Shown here: one piece after another, positions 22,986 through 32,316 of the stretch | How positions within the stretch are numbered: the first letter of the stretch is position 1 | Layout of the letters: each line of letters begins with the position of its first letter | Assembly: GCA_937894795.1 (NCBI GenBank) | Contig: CALCQV010000039.1 | Span: 55,580 to 119,579, forward strand | Direction: 5' to 3' | DNA length: 64,000 nucleotides | Origin: an uncultured Bacteroidales bacterium | Lineage (GTDB): Bacteria; Bacteroidota; Bacteroidia; Bacteroidales; Lentimicrobiaceae | Notes under the pieces: generated by a model | What the model was told of the DNA's origin: nothing | The model's database searches: none | Seen by the model: the letters and a program-made list of their open reading frames with translations, nothing else | Program-made: the position numbers and the translations under genes

Positions 22986-23491
22986 CCGGACCTGAATCGA
23001 CAGGTAAATCAATATTGTGCAAGCAATTGGCTGATTTTTTTCATGAACCATGGGTTCCTGAATATTCAAGGGAATACCTTGCCAATTTAGATGATGTTTA
23101 CAACTTTAATGACATCCTTATGATTGCCAGGGGACAGTTTGAAAAAGAGCAGAAGCTGTTGAAATATGCCGGGGAATACTTGTTTTGTGATACTGATTTT
23201 ACAGTAACCCATATCTGGAGTATGGTTAAATATGGCAAATCACACAAGTGGATTGAAGAGATGGCAATCAAACATCCGTATGATCTGACACTATTATGCA
23301 ATATTGATTTACCATGGGAATATGACCCACTAAGGGAGAATCCCTATAATCGTGACTATTTATTCAATTTGTATTTGACAGAGCTCCAAAATAGGAGAGC
23401 CCCTTTTGCAATCGTATCAGGTAAAAATGATGATCGATTTCATAACGCCTTAGAAATTTTAGCCAACCACGGAATACATGCCGGAGGCTGA
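22940..23491 (+). CDS. NadR-like AAA family ATPase, probable ribosylnicotinamide kinase
   Basis: A 183-residue P-loop protein like the C-terminal kinase domain of NadR, which phosphorylates nicotinamide riboside to NMN. The P-loop is 'LTGPESTGKSILCKQL' near residues 14-29. 'WVPEYSREYL' and 'FCDTDFTVTHIWS' are the substrate-side motifs of the family, and 'YDPLRENP' lies in the lid region. An ATG at 22952 is an alternative start. The overlap with pnuC indicates coupled translation, and function follows from the pair. Confidence 0.85.
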   Translation: MEKKMAAKNPLRIALTGPESTGKSILCKQLADFFHEPWVPEYSREYLANLDDVYNFNDILMIARGQFEKEQKLLKYAGEYLFCDTDFTVTHIWSMVKYGKSHKWIEEMAIKHPYDLTLLCNIDLPWEYDPLRENPYNRDYLFNLYLTELQNRRAPFAIVSGKNDDRFHNALEILANHGIHAGG

Positions 23492-23530
23492 TAAGTAGCC
23501 TGATATTTCACTTTTTTAACAAGTATTCAT

Positions 23531-23538
23531 TACCTTTG
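23531..23538 (+). promoter_or_regulatory. -7 element of the polysaccharide cluster
   Basis: TACCTTTG, 15 nt before the ATG at 23554. A longer frame would start at a TTG (23536) inside this element, which argues for the ATG. Confidence 0.6.
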
Positions 23539-23553
23539 GACTTTTCAGTAAAT

Positions 23554-24699
23554 ATGGCATCAGAAGGCAATAAACACGTGCTTTATCTTACGCGCTGGTA
23601 CCCATCGGATAGAGATTCGATGTTAGGTTTGTTTGTAAGAAATCATGCCAAAGCAGCAGCCTTAGCCGGCTATAAGGTCACCGTTGCCTTTATTGCTGAA
23701 TCTACAGTGAAGAAGGGAAAAAGAAAGTTAACTTCCTTTCAGAAGGATGGAAATCTGACAGAAATAATCACTTATTATAACAGATCTTCCAATTTCTCTG
23801 TGCTAAAAAGGGCGATGGCCACCATTACCTCCGTCAGCAAAGCTATTGGTACGAATGGTAAACCGGCGGTTATTCACGCGCATATTCTTACCCGCACTGC
23901 CGTTCTTGCCATGTTACTGGCTGCATGGTATAGAATTCCATTCGTCATTACTGAACATTGGTCGAGATATTATGATGAAAATCAAAGTTTTACAGGATTC
24001 TTAAGAAAATGGCTCACTAAATTGGTAATCTCCAGATCAGCTGCTACCACTGTTGTCTCGAAAAGGCTCTACAATGCAATGCAGGGCAGGGGCTTGCAGT
24101 TTAAAAAATCAATTCTGCCTAATGTAGTGGATACCCGTTTATTCAATATAAGTGAACAGCGAAGCCCACTATTCAGGTTCATAAGCATAACGTGTTTCGA
24201 GGAAAAGTCGAAAAACCTGAAACTTCTCATAGATGCTGTGAATGCCATCCGTAATGAAGGTCTTGATTTTGAGCTGGTAATGGTAGGTGATGGTGACGAC
24301 AGGTTAAAGATTGAAAAATATGTACAAAGCCTGTCGCTTGACGTTACATTTACCGGAACACTTACGCCTGAAGAAACAGCAGCTATACTAAAGCAGTCAC
24401 ATTGTCTGGTATTATCCAGTAATTATGAAACATTTGGCATTGTGGTTTATGAAGCCCTGGCCTCAGGTATACCGGTTATCTCAACTGATGTTGCTGATTT
24501 AAAGGAACTTATTACTGAGCAAAATGGTAAAGTCATACCTGTTGGCGATCTTACGGCATTAATTGAATCTATGAGGGAGGTATATAAAAAAATCAATGAT
24601 TATGAACCAAAGAGACTAAGAGCCGGCATTGAAAATATATGTAGTATTACTTCAGTTTCTTTAGAGTTAGATAAATTATATCAACGAGTTATCCAATAA
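23554..24699 (+). CDS. Family 4 glycosyltransferase
   Basis: A 381-residue GT-B retaining glycosyltransferase (GT4). The N-terminal domain opens with 'HVLYLTRWYPSDRDSMLGLF', and the C-terminal domain holds 'FELVMVGDGDDRLKIEKY', 'VTFTGTLTPEE' and the donor-binding 'SSNYETFGIVVYEALASGIPVIST', containing the E-x7-E motif. The product of an envelope or extracellular polysaccharide pathway, with the next two genes (formyltransferase fusion, flippase) 3 bp apart each, clearly one operon. The sugar donor is unknown. Confidence 0.9.
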   Translation: MASEGNKHVLYLTRWYPSDRDSMLGLFVRNHAKAAALAGYKVTVAFIAESTVKKGKRKLTSFQKDGNLTEIITYYNRSSNFSVLKRAMATITSVSKAIGTNGKPAVIHAHILTRTAVLAMLLAAWYRIPFVITEHWSRYYDENQSFTGFLRKWLTKLVISRSAATTVVSKRLYNAMQGRGLQFKKSILPNVVDTRLFNISEQRSPLFRFISITCFEEKSKNLKLLIDAVNAIRNEGLDFELVMVGDGDDRLKIEKYVQSLSLDVTFTGTLTPEETAAILKQSHCLVLSSNYETFGIVVYEALASGIPVISTDVADLKELITEQNGKVIPVGDLTALIESMREVYKKINDYEPKRLRAGIENICSITSVSLELDKLYQRVIQ

Positions 24700-24702
24700 A
24701 CT

Positions 24703-26397
24703 ATGACAGTTAAGGATTATACCGGAGGATTGAAGTTTGCCATAATGGTTAATTCCATGGAAGTGCAGAAGTGGCAGTATGAATCCATTGAAGCAATCTT
24801 AAAAGAGGGGTATGCTAATCCTGTACTTATCATAATGCCGGATAAAACCTCTTTGAGCAGACCTTCATTTTGGAAGCGATTGGTAGGGTATTCCTGGCAA
24901 ACAATACTATTCAGGAAGTACTATCAGCATCTATTCAAACCAAATGTCTTTAAAAGAAAGAATATCAATGAGCTACTTGAGAAACTTCCAGTTATTACAT
25001 GTAAGATCAGAAAAAAGAAAGTAAGTGAATATTTTTCGGAAGAGGATATAGCTTTGATTCAATCGTACGAACCCGATTTTGTTCTTAAGTTTGGGTTTGG
25101 AATACTTAGAGGTGATATATTGACCTGTACGCCCATGGGTATCTGGTCGTTCCATCATGGTGATGAACAGAAGTACAGGGGAGTGCCTCCTGCATTCTGG
25201 GAGCTGTTTAACAGGGATTTTAAAAGCGGGGCTATTCTTCAGAGGCTGACTGAGAAGCTGGATAGCGGAGTCATATTAAGAAAAGGACAATTCAGTACCA
25301 TAAACCATTCATGGAAAGCAAACCTTGAACAATCAATAAACCTATCAAAGAATTGGCCTGCTGATGTGTGCAGGGAAATAGTATGTCAGAATACCTTTCC
25401 TGACCAGGTTGAAGGGGTAAGTAGCAATGCTCCAATATATTCAGTGCCCGGAAATACAAGCTTTGTATATTTCCTCCTGAAGCAATTTGTCAACAAGCTT
25501 AGATTTCATTTTAACGAGATGTTAAAAGTTGAAATCTGGCAAACAGGATTGGTAAAAGCACGTACAGCAGATATTCTGAGTGGTTTGCAGTATATAATAG
25601 AGGATGAAGATGTTGAATGGGTAAAATCAAAAAACAACAATACTTATTATGCTGATGGCTTCGCTGTAAAGATCAGCGAACGGATACTGCTGTTATTTGA
25701 AGATTACTCCTACAAGAATAGGAAAGGACATATCACAGCAGTATGGTTTAGTGAGCGAAATAACATCTTTAGCAAGCCGGTAACAATACTCAGTGAGCTA
25801 TGGCATCTATCGTATCCATTCATTTTGAAACATGAAGGAGAAATTTACTGTATGCCTGAGTGTAAAGAGCACAATAGTATTGAGCTATACAAACTCGATA
25901 CACAAGCCATGAAACTGGTGCCTTACAGAACTATGATAGAAGGGATAGCGGCTGTTGATCCTACTTTGATATTCCACCAGAATCATTGGTACCTTTTCTT
26001 TACATCAGGAAATGCAACCAATATTGAGTTGCATATCTGGCATGCAGAAAAACTGGACGATAAATTTGAACCTCACGTATTGAATCCGGTTAAATCAGAC
26101 ATCAGCAATTCACGACCAGCAGGATCGCTCTTTTATCTGGATGGAAAACTATACAGGCCTGCCCAGGATGCATCACGCACCTATGGCGGAAGAATCATTA
26201 TTAATGAGATAAAAATTCTATCAGAAGATTATTTTCTTGAGATGGCAGTCAGTGTTTTGGAACCACCTGCTTCATTTAGTGGATTGCATAATTTATCTTT
26301 TGCTGGTGATTACATGTATTTTGACTGTAAGAAAACAGGCTTTTCTTCTGCTAATTTTATGTATCAACTTAAACGAAAAACAGGCCTTATCAAATAG
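24703..26397 (+). CDS. Formyltransferase-like domain fused to a beta-propeller (GH43/GINT1-like) domain
   Basis: A 564-residue two-part protein. Residues about 1-240 resemble the formyl-transferase N-terminal fold: 'GIWSFHHGDEQKYRGVPPAFW' (split, His in place) and 'LTEKLDSGVIL', the D-x-G segment. The catalytic Asn is replaced by Ser (SFHH). Residues about 280-560 show blades like those of the N-terminal domain of glucosamine inositolphosphorylceramide transferase and GH43-type propellers: 'SKPVTILSELWHLSYPFI', 'VDPTLIFHQNHWYLFFT' and 'SRPAGSLFYLDGKLYRPAQD'. The likely role is modification of an amino sugar in the polysaccharide made by this cluster; the reaction is not known. Single frame, no sign of a join artefact. 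Confidence 0.75.
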   Translation: MTVKDYTGGLKFAIMVNSMEVQKWQYESIEAILKEGYANPVLIIMPDKTSLSRPSFWKRLVGYSWQTILFRKYYQHLFKPNVFKRKNINELLEKLPVITCKIRKKKVSEYFSEEDIALIQSYEPDFVLKFGFGILRGDILTCTPMGIWSFHHGDEQKYRGVPPAFWELFNRDFKSGAILQRLTEKLDSGVILRKGQFSTINHSWKANLEQSINLSKNWPADVCREIVCQNTFPDQVEGVSSNAPIYSVPGNTSFVYFLLKQFVNKLRFHFNEMLKVEIWQTGLVKARTADILSGLQYIIEDEDVEWVKSKNNNTYYADGFAVKISERILLLFEDYSYKNRKGHITAVWFSERNNIFSKPVTILSELWHLSYPFILKHEGEIYCMPECKEHNSIELYKLDTQAMKLVPYRTMIEGIAAVDPTLIFHQNHWYLFFTSGNATNIELHIWHAEKLDDKFEPHVLNPVKSDISNSRPAGSLFYLDGKLYRPAQDASRTYGGRIIINEIKILSEDYFLEMAVSVLEPPASFSGLHNLSFAGDYMYFDCKKTGFSSANFMYQLKRKTGLIK

Positions 26398-26400
26398 CAT

Positions 26401-27669
26401 ATGTTACGTAACCTGTTATCAACCACCGCTTCCAGGCTTATCATAGCGATTATCAACTTATGCATAATATGGATATCAGCCAGGTATCTGGGAGCAGAGG
26501 TGTTAGGTACCATATCATTGATAATACTTGGTATAAGCATTATTCAGTTGGTAACAGCCATATTGGCGGGCAGTTCATTGGTTTATCAAGCATCTAGACA
26601 TTCTCTTGCAGAGTTGATGACCATTGCCTGGATATGGATTGTATTAGCAGGAACTCCTGTTTGGCTTATACTTAATTTATTAGGCCTTATTCCTGCAGAA
26701 TTTTCACTTGATGTACTTCTGCTATCCTTCCTGGGAAGTCTGGTAACAGTAAATCAAAACGTATTTCTTGGCAAGGAAAAAATCAATCTTTTCAATGGTA
26801 TGGCTATCTTGCAGTCGATCATTGTGTTGGCCGGATTACTGTTTTTTGTTTTTGTAGGTAAATATTATGAAGCAGAAGCATACGTCTATGCCCAGTATAT
26901 CAGTTTAAGCCTGTTATCTATTTTGGGAATCCTTTTTAATTTACCTTTCATGCAAGGATTCAGGGTTCCAAGAATGAAAGTTATTATTGAAGCTTTCAAA
27001 TATGGGGGCTATTTACAGGCAGCCAGTATCATGCAGCTTTTTAACTATCGTTTAAGCTATTATTTGATTGAAAAGTTTTTCGACAGGGCCACTTTGGGAA
27101 TTTTCTCAGTAGGTGTTCAGATTGCCGAGAGTGTTTGGATTATTTCAAAAAGTATGGCAGTACTTTTATATTCGCGCCTTTCAAACAACCGTGAAAAAGA
27201 GTATTCCATTAATTTAACATTGAATTTTATTAAGATAACCTGTGTTTTGACTATACTTGTAATGGGTATAATTGTTTTACTACCAGAGAAACTATTTATT
27301 CTGATTTTCCAGAGTGAGTTTGGTGCTATAACACAGGTAGTTTCCAGCTTATCCATAGGAATACTGGCAGTTTCAGTGTCATTGATGTTCAGTCATTATT
27401 TCTCAGGAACCGGAAAACCAATACACAATACTATATCCTCGGGAATTGGATTGGTTTTCACAGTTGTCATGGGATTAACATTAATTCCTGCGTGGGGGCT
27501 GGTAGGAGCAGGGATTACCGCATCCATTTCTTATCTGGGCAGTATGATTTATCAATTTTTTATTTTCAAGCATGACACCGGAGTATTATATCGGTCGTTT
27601 GTACCTTCCGGAAAGGATTTTACAAAGGTAAAAGAGGAAATTAAATCATTGTTTGGTTCAGCCCGATAG
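26401..27669 (+). CDS. Polysaccharide flippase (MOP superfamily, Wzx-like)
   Basis: A 422-residue integral membrane protein with about twelve predicted helices and the N-terminal start 'LLSTTASRLIIAIINLCIIWISARYLG', here split, typical of oligosaccharide flippases. 'ALLFSHYFSGTGKP'-like and 'AWGLVGAGITASISYLG' segments near the end match the MOP/Wzx fold. It would move lipid-linked oligosaccharide units across the inner membrane. It is the last gene of the GT4-formyltransferase-flippase operon, 3 bp after its neighbour. No polymerase gene is nearby. Confidence 0.88.
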   Translation: MLRNLLSTTASRLIIAIINLCIIWISARYLGAEVLGTISLIILGISIIQLVTAILAGSSLVYQASRHSLAELMTIAWIWIVLAGTPVWLILNLLGLIPAEFSLDVLLLSFLGSLVTVNQNVFLGKEKINLFNGMAILQSIIVLAGLLFFVFVGKYYEAEAYVYAQYISLSLLSILGILFNLPFMQGFRVPRMKVIIEAFKYGGYLQAASIMQLFNYRLSYYLIEKFFDRATLGIFSVGVQIAESVWIISKSMAVLLYSRLSNNREKEYSINLTLNFIKITCVLTILVMGIIVLLPEKLFILIFQSEFGAITQVVSSLSIGILAVSVSLMFSHYFSGTGKPIHNTISSGIGLVFTVVMGLTLIPAWGLVGAGITASISYLGSMIYQFFIFKHDTGVLYRSFVPSGKDFTKVKEEIKSLFGSAR

Positions 27670-27771
27670 TTCTGTTTCAAAGCAGTTGTGGGTAAAGTAA
27701 CCTAAATGTAACCATCGACATAAATTAATTTGTATTTTTACAATTAAATTAGAAAATACAGTGTATTGAAT

Positions 27772-28644
27772 ATGACACTTAGAATTGCCTTCATATTTTT
27801 ATTGTTCAGTAAACTTGTTTATAGTCAGGGATTTGATTGGGGGGCACCTGAAAATCATTGTGTTACTTCAGAAGAACGGGAGCTTTACAATTTGATTGCC
27901 GAATACAGAAACAGCAAGAATCTACCTGCCATTGAGTTCTCAAAATCGCTTTCGTACGTAGCTAAAATGCATGCAATGGATCTGTCGTTCAACAGGCCTG
28001 ACTTTGGAGGCTGCAATCCTCATAGTTGGTCAGACAAGGGCAAATGGAAACCCTGCTGCTATGCCAGAGATGAAGACAGGATAGCATGTATGACTCTTAA
28101 ACCAAAGGAATTAACCAACTATAAATCGAAGGCTTATGAGGTTGTATATGCAGGGGGTGAGGAAGCCAGAGCTGAAGATGCTTTCGAACTATGGACTGAA
28201 ATACCACTGATGAATGATTATCTGCTGAACACCGGCAAATGGACAAAATCATGGATGGCTATAGGTATTGGCATTTATGGTGAGTATGCCTGTCTTTGGT
28301 TTGGCGAAGGGGCTGATATAGCCGGTAAGGTTTCTGATTGCAGTTTGACTATAATTCAAAATGGATCTGACACGCGTAAAACCCCTGATGTAACAGTCAC
28401 AACAGCTGTAGCTGAAATATATTATATCATAACTTCAAGTACCAGCACTTTAGAAAGTGCAATTCAGACAATTCTGAAGTTAAAAGAGAGGGGATTCCCA
28501 AATGCTGAGTACCTAAGAAATGAGAATTTTTACAGGATATCAATTGATAGATTTACTGATGAAGTGAATGCCTATAAACAACTTGAAAATGTTAAAAAGC
28601 AATTTCCTGATGCCTGGCTTTTAAAACCAAAAGTTATCAACTAA
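27772..28644 (+). CDS. Secreted CAP (SCP/PR-1) domain protein
   Basis: A 290-residue exported protein. The start at 27772 gives a signal peptide (MTLRIAFIFLLFSKLVYSQG); the longer frame starts at a TTG. A CAP domain covers about residues 20-190: 'EERELYNLIAEYRNSKNLP', 'LSYVAKMHAMDLS', 'CNPHSWSD' with the domain's first His, and 'WMAIGIGIYGEYACLWFGEGAD'. Six cysteines lie in this part. The C-terminal about 80 residues are a SPOR-like or helical tail without known motif. CAP proteins are secreted and of varied function; nothing in the context narrows it. Confidence 0.8.
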   Translation: MTLRIAFIFLLFSKLVYSQGFDWGAPENHCVTSEERELYNLIAEYRNSKNLPAIEFSKSLSYVAKMHAMDLSFNRPDFGGCNPHSWSDKGKWKPCCYARDEDRIACMTLKPKELTNYKSKAYEVVYAGGEEARAEDAFELWTEIPLMNDYLLNTGKWTKSWMAIGIGIYGEYACLWFGEGADIAGKVSDCSLTIIQNGSDTRKTPDVTVTTAVAEIYYIITSSTSTLESAIQTILKLKERGFPNAEYLRNENFYRISIDRFTDEVNAYKQLENVKKQFPDAWLLKPKVIN

Positions 28645-28691
28645 ACTTAATTTCGTATCAACCAACACTCCCTTGTAAAAATACTTTAGAG

Positions 28692-28699
28692 TATATTTG
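28692..28699 (+). promoter_or_regulatory. -7 element of parE, implying a leaderless mRNA
   Basis: TATATTTG ends 6 nt before the ATG at 28706, so the expected transcription start is at or within a few bases of the start codon. Confidence 0.55.
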
Positions 28700-28705
28700 C
28701 AGTCT

Positions 28706-30592
28706 ATGGAAGAACTAGATTACACACAAAGCACACCAGGCCAATATTCCGATGATTCTGTAAGAACACTTGACTGGAAAGAGCATATCAGGTTACGCCC
28801 AGGTATGTATATCGGTAAATTAGGTGATGGTTCATCACAGGATGATGGTATTTATGTTTTGATAAAGGAGGTGATTGACAATTCCATTGATGAATTTGTG
28901 ATGGGCAATGGCCGTACTATTGAAGTCGCTATTAAAGATCAGAAAGTTACAATCAGGGATTATGGCAGAGGAATGCCTTTAGGTAAGGTAATTGATTGTG
29001 TATCAAAGATTAATACAGGCGCTAAATACGATTCAAAAGTATTTAAAAAGGCCGTTGGATTGAATGGTGTAGGTTCAAAAGCAGTCAATGCCCTGTCGTC
29101 ATTCTTTTCTGTTCAGAGTATAAGAGAGGGAAGGACAAAGATTGTTGAATTTGAGAGAGGTGAGATTATTAATGATTATCCTGAAGAGCCTTGCGCCTTG
29201 AGAAGTGGTACTCTCATCAGTTTTGTTCCTGATGAGGAGTTGTTTGGACACTATCATTTTATAGCTGAGTATATTGAACAGATGTTATGGAATTACGTGT
29301 TCCTTAATAATGGTTTGACTATCTGGTTCAATGGTACCAGAATGCAGGCTAAGAATGGATTGGTCGATTTGCTGCAACGGAATATCAACGGCAATCCGAT
29401 AATGTATCCCATCATCCAGATAAAAGAGGAAGATTTTGAATGTGCCTTAACACACAGCAGCAAGCAATACGGCGAAGAGTACTATTCGTTTGTCAACGGG
29501 CAGCATACCACGCAGGGAGGTACCCATCAGGCCGCTTTTCGCGAAGCATTGGTCAAAACAATACGTGAATTCTATAAGAAGGACTTTGATCCCAGTGATA
29601 TCCGTCAAAGCATTGTTGCAGCCATAAGTATAAAAATTCAGGAACCTGTATTTGAATCACAGACGAAGACCAAGCTTGGTTCGCAATTGATGGAACCTGA
29701 CGGTCAAAGTATAAGGAATTATATTGGCGATTTGCTTAAAAAGCAGCTGGATAATTACCTGCACATGAATAGTGATATGGCTGAGGCATTGTTGCGTAAA
29801 ATATTGCAGAGTGAGAAGGAAAGAAAGGATTTTGCCAATATTAAAAAGCTGGCAAAAGATAGTGTTAAAAAAGTAAGCCTGCATAACAAGAAATTGCGCG
29901 ATTGCAGGGTGCATTACAACAGCAATGATGCACGCCGTTTGGAGACTACGCTTTTTATAACCGAAGGTGATTCGGCAAGCGGTTCCATTACTAAATCAAG
30001 GGATGTTAATACGCAGGCTGTTTTTAGTCTTAAAGGCAAGCCATTAAATTCCTTTGGATTGAGTAAGCGGGTTGTATATGAGAATGAAGAATTCAATATG
30101 CTTCAATCAGCTTTGAATGTTGAAGAGGGTGTTGAAAATCTCAGGTATAATTATATTGTGGTTGCTACAGATGCTGATGTGGATGGTATGCATATAAGGC
30201 TACTACTGCTTACTTTCTTCCTCCAGTTCTATCCTGATGTCATTAAAACAGGTCATTTATATATTCTTCAGACCCCTTTGTTCAGAGTCAGGAATAAGAA
30301 GAAGACTGTTTATTGTTATTCTGAAGAAGAACGGGTTGACGCAATTAAGGAACTTAGTCCCAGTCCTGAGATTACGCGCTTTAAGGGGTTAGGTGAAATT
30401 TCGCCCGATGAGTTTCGTCATTTCATTGGACCATCAATGAGGCTTGATCCGGTTTTGATGAGAAAGGCATCAGATTATGCTGAAGTGTTGTCATTTTATA
30501 TGGGGCGAAATACACCTGAAAGACAGGAATTCATTATTGACAACCTGCGACTTGAGGAAGATATTATAGAGCAGGATGTTTCAGCTTTTTAG
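28706..30592 (+). CDS. parE: DNA topoisomerase IV subunit B (type IIA topoisomerase ATPase)
   Basis: A 628-residue GyrB/ParE protein. The GHKL ATPase region starts 'RLRPGMYIGKLGDG', with 'EVIDNSIDEFVMG' (Mg/ATP box), and later 'GVGSKAVNALSS'. The TOPRIM part has 'LFITEGDSASGS' and 'ATDADVDGMHIRLL'. The short length, without the extra insertions of GyrB, is typical of the topoisomerase IV B subunit in Bacteroidota, which decatenates daughter chromosomes. parC is not adjacent here. The ATG at 28706 is chosen because the longer frame begins inside the promoter. Confidence 0.9.
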   Translation: MEELDYTQSTPGQYSDDSVRTLDWKEHIRLRPGMYIGKLGDGSSQDDGIYVLIKEVIDNSIDEFVMGNGRTIEVAIKDQKVTIRDYGRGMPLGKVIDCVSKINTGAKYDSKVFKKAVGLNGVGSKAVNALSSFFSVQSIREGRTKIVEFERGEIINDYPEEPCALRSGTLISFVPDEELFGHYHFIAEYIEQMLWNYVFLNNGLTIWFNGTRMQAKNGLVDLLQRNINGNPIMYPIIQIKEEDFECALTHSSKQYGEEYYSFVNGQHTTQGGTHQAAFREALVKTIREFYKKDFDPSDIRQSIVAAISIKIQEPVFESQTKTKLGSQLMEPDGQSIRNYIGDLLKKQLDNYLHMNSDMAEALLRKILQSEKERKDFANIKKLAKDSVKKVSLHNKKLRDCRVHYNSNDARRLETTLFITEGDSASGSITKSRDVNTQAVFSLKGKPLNSFGLSKRVVYENEEFNMLQSALNVEEGVENLRYNYIVVATDADVDGMHIRLLLLTFFLQFYPDVIKTGHLYILQTPLFRVRNKKKTVYCYSEEERVDAIKELSPSPEITRFKGLGEISPDEFRHFIGPSMRLDPVLMRKASDYAEVLSFYMGRNTPERQEFIIDNLRLEEDIIEQDVSAF

Positions 30593-30747
30593 GATTGTTT
30601 AATGTGGAATTCCATCCAAATAGGATTCAATATTCAAAAGAATTGCTCAGGGTATCGGTACTACTCCAGATATAACAAGTGAATTCAAATAATTTGTGTG
30701 AATGTTGAAATCCAGGCACCATTGAAATGCCACGGACAATGTTGTAA

Positions 30748-32268
30748 TTACTCCAATTTTCTGAATGCCTTACCAAGGTATTTTATAACATCAGAAGCAA
30801 CAAGAGAAGGTTGAGCATCTCTTTTAACCGCTATATCAGCAGATTTCCCATGCAGCCATGTGCCCAGAATACATGCTTCTTTTGCATCATAGCCTGATGC
30901 CATAAGGCCGGTCAAAATACCTGTCAGCACATCACCTGTACCGGCTGTAGCCAATCCGGGATTACCAGTCGAATTAAAGTAAACCGTTCCATCAGGGCAT
31001 GCTATGGCTGACCATGCACCTTTTAGAATCACATATAACCGATGCCGTTGGGCAAATGCCTTTAGTATCTCTATTCTATTGAAATGATTGTCGGTTGGAC
31101 TGGTCAATCGTTCAAATTCTTTAAGGTGTGGTGTCAGTATCGAATCAGGAGGAAGGAAAGGGAGCCAGGTTTTATTTTCTGAAAGGATATTCAAGCCATC
31201 AGCATCAATAATCAGGGGTACTTTAGTAACCTGTATGAGCAATTTCAGCGTTTTCTGTGTTTCAGGCTGTTTATCAACGCCGGGGCCAAAGGTAATTGCA
31301 TTGTATGGTGACAGGTCAGGTAGGTTGGTGATATGCGTTTCAGAATCATCCAGGCTAAGCATTAGTTCGGGAACGGCAGTGTGAATGGCATTCATTCCAC
31401 ACATAGGTACATGGGCAGTGACCAGGCCGGCACCGGCATGTAAAGCTGCTTTGGCTGCAAGCAATGAAGCACCCACTTTACCAAGACTTCCGGCTATTAC
31501 CAACGCATGACCATAGGTGCCTTTATGCGAAAACGTGGTTCGGGGGCGAAAAATAGTTTTACAGTCATTTCTGGTAGTCAGGTAATTGCTGCAATCAGCC
31601 TCATGAATAAATTCATTGCTCAACTTAATATCAAGCACTTCCCACTTGCCCACATATTTATCGTTTTCAGGCATAAAAAAAGCTAGCTTAGGTAACTGGA
31701 AAGTAAGCGTATAGTCGGCCCGGATTATAGCTGATGATTTTGTAACCTGTGAAGGAAGATCGGCAAATAAGCCTGAAGGGATATCAATTGCAATAACATA
31801 ACCATTGCTTTGATTAATCTGTTTAATGATGTCAGCCAGAAAACCTGTTGCAGGCTTGTTCAAGCCAGAACCCAGCAAAGCATCTATAACAATTTCCTCC
31901 TCATTGATTTCAATTTCTGAATCATCCTCAAATACTTCAGTTACGATAAGTCCTGCAACATCAGCTATTCTATCGAAATTCTTCTTATTGTCCTCACTGG
32001 CTTCCTTTGAATGACGAATGTAAAAAACTTCAACAGAATGTCCATCCTTATGAAGCATTCTTGCAATGGCAAGCCCATCACCGCCATTATTACCCATACC
32101 GCAAACCACTTTAAAGCTACTACCCACCTTAACCGCATTACTGATCCATTCATAACATTCTATGGCAGCACGTTCCATTAAATCAGTTGACTTAACAGGC
32201 TCATTGCTGATAGTATAGGCATCAAGTTGTCGTATACTTTCAACAGGTAATATCTTTAAGGGGCACAT
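30748..32268 (-). CDS. nnr: Bifunctional NAD(P)H-hydrate epimerase / ADP-dependent dehydratase
   Basis: A 506-residue two-domain enzyme that repairs hydrated NAD(P)H. The N-terminal epimerase (about 1-215) shows 'VVCGMGNNGGDGLAIARML' and 'VIDALLGSGLNKP'. The C-terminal dehydratase (about 235-506) has 'FSHKGTYGHALVIAGSLGKVGASLLAAKAAL', here split, 'LIIDADGLNIL', 'LTPHLKEFERL' and 'GNPGLATAGTGDVLTGI', the ribokinase-like nucleotide and Mg motifs. It is the last gene of the minus-strand run starting at 36028, 48 bp after the cyclase-like gene. The 155-bp gap on its other side holds nothing beyond a short TGGAATTCCA palindrome. Confidence 0.93.
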   Translation of the reverse strand: MCPLKILPVESIRQLDAYTISNEPVKSTDLMERAAIECYEWISNAVKVGSSFKVVCGMGNNGGDGLAIARMLHKDGHSVEVFYIRHSKEASEDNKKNFDRIADVAGLIVTEVFEDDSEIEINEEEIVIDALLGSGLNKPATGFLADIIKQINQSNGYVIAIDIPSGLFADLPSQVTKSSAIIRADYTLTFQLPKLAFFMPENDKYVGKWEVLDIKLSNEFIHEADCSNYLTTRNDCKTIFRPRTTFSHKGTYGHALVIAGSLGKVGASLLAAKAALHAGAGLVTAHVPMCGMNAIHTAVPELMLSLDDSETHITNLPDLSPYNAITFGPGVDKQPETQKTLKLLIQVTKVPLIIDADGLNILSENKTWLPFLPPDSILTPHLKEFERLTSPTDNHFNRIEILKAFAQRHRLYVILKGAWSAIACPDGTVYFNSTGNPGLATAGTGDVLTGILTGLMASGYDAKEACILGTWLHGKSADIAVKRDAQPSLVASDVIKYLGKAFRKLE

Positions 32269-32316
32269 AACTTCTGTTTTAATAAAGAGTAAATTAAATT
32301 GCCACGGTTATTCCGG

